This document shows, in pieces, positions 5,872 to 6,807 of a stretch of DNA of 6,807 nucleotides. How positions within the stretch are numbered: position 1 is the stretch's first letter; each line of letters starts with the position of its first letter. The notes beneath the pieces are model-generated. The model saw nothing but the letters and a program-made list of their open reading frames with translations, was not told the origin of the DNA and did no database searches. The stretch is taken from assembly GCA_045645165.1 (NCBI GenBank), contig JAZRIF010000033.1, positions 1 through 6,807 on the forward strand, given 5' to 3'. Source of the DNA: CAMEON01 sp045645165. GTDB lineage: Bacteria > Bacillota > Clostridia > Oscillospirales > CAG-272. A program made the translations under genes and the position numbers.

Positions 5872-6532
5872 AATGCTCCTTGGTTACTTTCGTACTCCAG
5901 GCGGGGGGCGTGAAGGGAACCGGCTTGGTGGTCTCCCGTCCCTGAAGCAGACAGCTCATGCCCATGTGAAGACCGTCAGGGGTGACTACGTGGGTGGGCT
6001 CGCCAAAGTCTGCCTGTCCCTCCCGTCCCTCGCGGCAAAGAGCCCCTGTTAGGGGCGCCAGAATGCTGTCGCCGGAGCAGTCGGCGTAGTTGGTGGCCAC
6101 CACCTCATAGAACCGCTGCGTGGTCATTTGATACCCGGTAACCGATGTGATCCTGCGGTCGCGGCCGTGGGGGAATGTACCCTCCTCGGTGGCGGCATCC
6201 ATGCAGGTGCAGTTGAGCAGCAGGTGGATGTTCTTCTCCCGCAGAACAAACTCATAAAGCACCGTGTCCCAGATGTAGTAATTCTTGGTGGGATTTCTTC
6301 GATAGTTTTCCAGAGCGATCTCCTCAATGATGCCGGTCTCCCGATTGTTTTCGCCATGGGCACCGCAGATCCACATGCGGATCTCAGAGGATGCATTCCC
6401 GCCCAGAACAGGTCTCTCATGCATGAGCACCACCCGGGCGCCGTGCCGTGCCGCCGCAATGGCCGCGCAAATGCCGGCCATACCGCCTCCGATCACGCAG
6501 AGATCAGCCGGCAGAACATGTTTTTTGAGCAT
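5687..6532 (-). CDS. N-terminal fragment of the FAD-dependent oxidoreductase
   Basis: The first open frame of the broken gene, 281 codons as it stands. Residues 1-247 are genuine and include the dinucleotide-binding GGGMAG loop, the end-of-strand acidic residue in VVLMHERP that would bind the ribose, and GGNASSEIRMW. From codon 248 the frame is shifted, and the last 34 residues (GGHRSGCKGADP and onward) are unrelated missense ending at a chance stop. The start is well supported by its RBS and promoter. Alone it would lack the second half of the FAD fold. Confidence 0.85.
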   Translation of the reverse strand: MLKKHVLPADLCVIGGGMAGICAAIAAARHGARVVLMHERPVLGGNASSEIRMWICGAHGENNRETGIIEEIALENYRRNPTKNYYIWDTVLYEFVLREKNIHLLLNCTCMDAATEEGTFPHGRDRRITSVTGYQMTTQRFYEVVATNYADCSGDSILAPLTGALCREGREGQADFGEPTHVVTPDGLHMGMSCLLQGRETTKPVPFTPPAWSTKVTKEHFANRNLDLYNSYTNYWYLELGGDRDAIGGHRSGCKGADPSGSRNLGSREELRGIQRRELGA

Positions 6533-6559
6533 ACCGTACCTCCCTTTGGGTTTTATTCG

Positions 6560-6588
6560 ATTATATCATATTTTTTACCGAAAATCAA
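6560..6588 (-). promoter_or_regulatory. Sigma-A-type promoter of the oxidoreductase gene
   Basis: On the minus strand, TTGATT (6588-6583) and a perfect TATAAT (6565-6560) are separated by exactly 17 bases. The expected start near 6553 leaves a short leader of about 20 bases that contains the RBS. The hexamers and spacing match the consensus well. Confidence 0.8.
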
Positions 6589-6605
6589 CGGGGGCGGGCT
6601 GTTTA

Positions 6606-6620
6606 CAGGAAAAATTCCTG
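6606..6620. promoter_or_regulatory. Palindrome between divergent promoters, possible operator
   Basis: CAGGAA, three A, then TTCCTG form a six-base inverted repeat with a three-base spacer. It lies about 18 bases upstream of the oxidoreductase -35 and about 19 bases upstream of the tRNA -35, a reasonable place for a regulator to bind. No known operator is recognised and short palindromes arise by chance. Confidence 0.25.
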
Positions 6621-6639
6621 AAAAATCTTTCATAAAGGC

Positions 6640-6668
6640 TTGACTTTTCGCTTCAAATGTGCTACAAT
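6640..6668 (+). promoter_or_regulatory. Promoter of the tRNA-Leu gene
   Basis: TTGACT (6640-6645) and TACAAT (6663-6668) are separated by 17 bases and lie 22 bases before the mature tRNA 5' end. Each hexamer differs from consensus by one base, apt for a strongly expressed stable RNA. Confidence 0.85.
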
Positions 6669-6690
6669 ATACCCGTTGTAAATTTTATAT

Positions 6691-6777
6691 GCCGGTGTGA
6701 TGGAATTGGCAGACGTGACGGACTCAAAATCCGTTGATGGCGACATCGTGTGGGTTCGAGTCCCACCACCGGCACCA
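6691..6777 (+). tRNA. tRNA-Leu (anticodon CAA)
   Basis: An 87-base class II tRNA. The acceptor stem GCCGGTG (6691-6697) pairs with CACCGGC (6767-6773), followed by discriminator A and an encoded CCA. The anticodon stem ACGGA/TCCGT (6718-6722, 6730-6734) encloses loop CTCAAAA with anticodon CAA at 6725-6727, which reads UUG. The long variable arm between the anticodon and T stems is characteristic of leucine tRNAs, and the T loop GGTTCGAGTCC is canonical. Confidence 0.97.
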
Positions 6778-6782
6778 ACAGA

Positions 6783-6807
6783 AAAGGCAGGACGGAGTCC
6801 TGCCTTT
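6783..6807 (+). terminator. Terminator after tRNA-Leu, cut by the window end
   Basis: AAAGGCAGGAC (6783-6793) pairs with GTCCTGCCTTT (6797-6807) around a GGA loop, an 11-bp stem beginning six bases after the tRNA 3' end. The T-run begins at the last three bases of the window, so its full length is not visible. With no second tRNA in between, the tRNA is probably a single-gene transcript. Confidence 0.85.

Larger units (their letters stand above)
4726..6532 (-). pseudogene. FAD-dependent oxidoreductase, frameshifted (whole gene)
   Basis: The reading frame breaks once, at a G5 run (plus-strand C5 at 5787-5791). Before it the frame reads YLELGGDRDAIG; after it the other frame continues GDTEAVARELIPLALGTWDHV, which is the natural continuation. 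Removing one G gives a 601-residue protein with no other interruption. In order: an N-terminal Rossmann FAD site (CVIGGGMAGICAA, residues 12-24), GGNASSE typical of the FAD_oxidored family, LPGKRESR (residues 287-294), a second FAD-contact region NLFFAGRNISMTHMAMSS, and a beta-rich C-terminal domain from about residue 480 that looks discoidin-like. There is no signal peptide, so the protein should be cytoplasmic. The substrate is unknown; relatives often sit near carbohydrate genes, but none are seen here. AAGGGAGG (6546 down to 6539) precedes the ATG by six bases. The break may be a real mutation or a homopolymer sequencing error; intact codon structure on both sides favours error or a recent event. 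Confidence 0.85.

Noticed and set aside
5308..5913. A 201-codon plus-strand open frame opposite the oxidoreductase
   Set aside because: It lies antisense to conserved FAD-family motifs and has no recognisable domain; it is a shadow frame.
6691..6807. tRNA-Leu as an attachment site of an integrated element
   Set aside because: tRNA 3' ends are common integration sites, but no direct repeat of the tRNA end, integrase or composition change is visible in this window, and the downstream side is cut off.
1..6807. CRISPR arrays, insertion sequences, toxin-antitoxin or phage defence genes
   Set aside because: No regularly spaced direct repeats, transposase motifs, terminal inverted repeats or defence-type domains were found on either strand.

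Overview
The window looks like chromosomal DNA from a moderately GC-rich low-GC-phylum relative, most likely a gut-type Clostridia (Oscillospiraceae/Ruminococcaceae-like). The grounds are strong AGGAGG-type ribosome binding sites, housekeeping sigma-A-like promoters with 17-bp spacers, a tRNA gene that encodes its own CCA end, and a gene order (ABC ATPase, ABC-2 permease, GldG-like protein, DUF4340 protein) that is common in that class. The taxonomic placement is inference; no marker gene is present.

Layout, left to right. Bases 1-4659 carry five plus-strand genes that read as one transport operon. They are the C-terminal end of an ABC ATPase (3-428), its membrane permease (428-1324, overlapping by one base), a GldG-family membrane-anchored extracytoplasmic protein (1348-2937), a DUF4340 membrane-anchored protein (3069-4154) and a small two-CBS-domain protein (4231-4659). 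A 131-nt gap with three successive stem-loops separates the GldG-like and DUF4340 genes and may tune expression of the distal half. The block ends in a very strong, nearly perfect 20-bp inverted repeat that should terminate transcription from both sides.

On the minus strand, converging on that terminator, lies an FAD-dependent oxidoreductase gene (6532 down to 4726). It has a good promoter and RBS but is split by a one-base frameshift in a run of five G (C5 at 5787-5791 on the plus strand). Without the extra base it would encode a 601-residue protein with an N-terminal Rossmann FAD-binding fold and a beta-rich C-terminal domain.

The right edge holds a tRNA-Leu(CAA) gene (6691-6777), divergent from the oxidoreductase, with its own promoter and a terminator that runs to the window end. 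A small palindrome sits midway between the two divergent promoters.

How the genes may work together: the ATPase drives the permease. The GldG-like and DUF4340 proteins would project large domains outside the membrane and probably form the substrate-handling or cell-surface part of the machine. The substrate is unknown. In Bacteroidota the homologous GldA/F/G proteins are needed for gliding, but homologues here are more likely an exporter or envelope-associated complex. The CBS protein resembles the c-di-AMP-binding DarB/CbpB type, so nucleotide signalling may be linked to the transporter. That link is a hypothesis.
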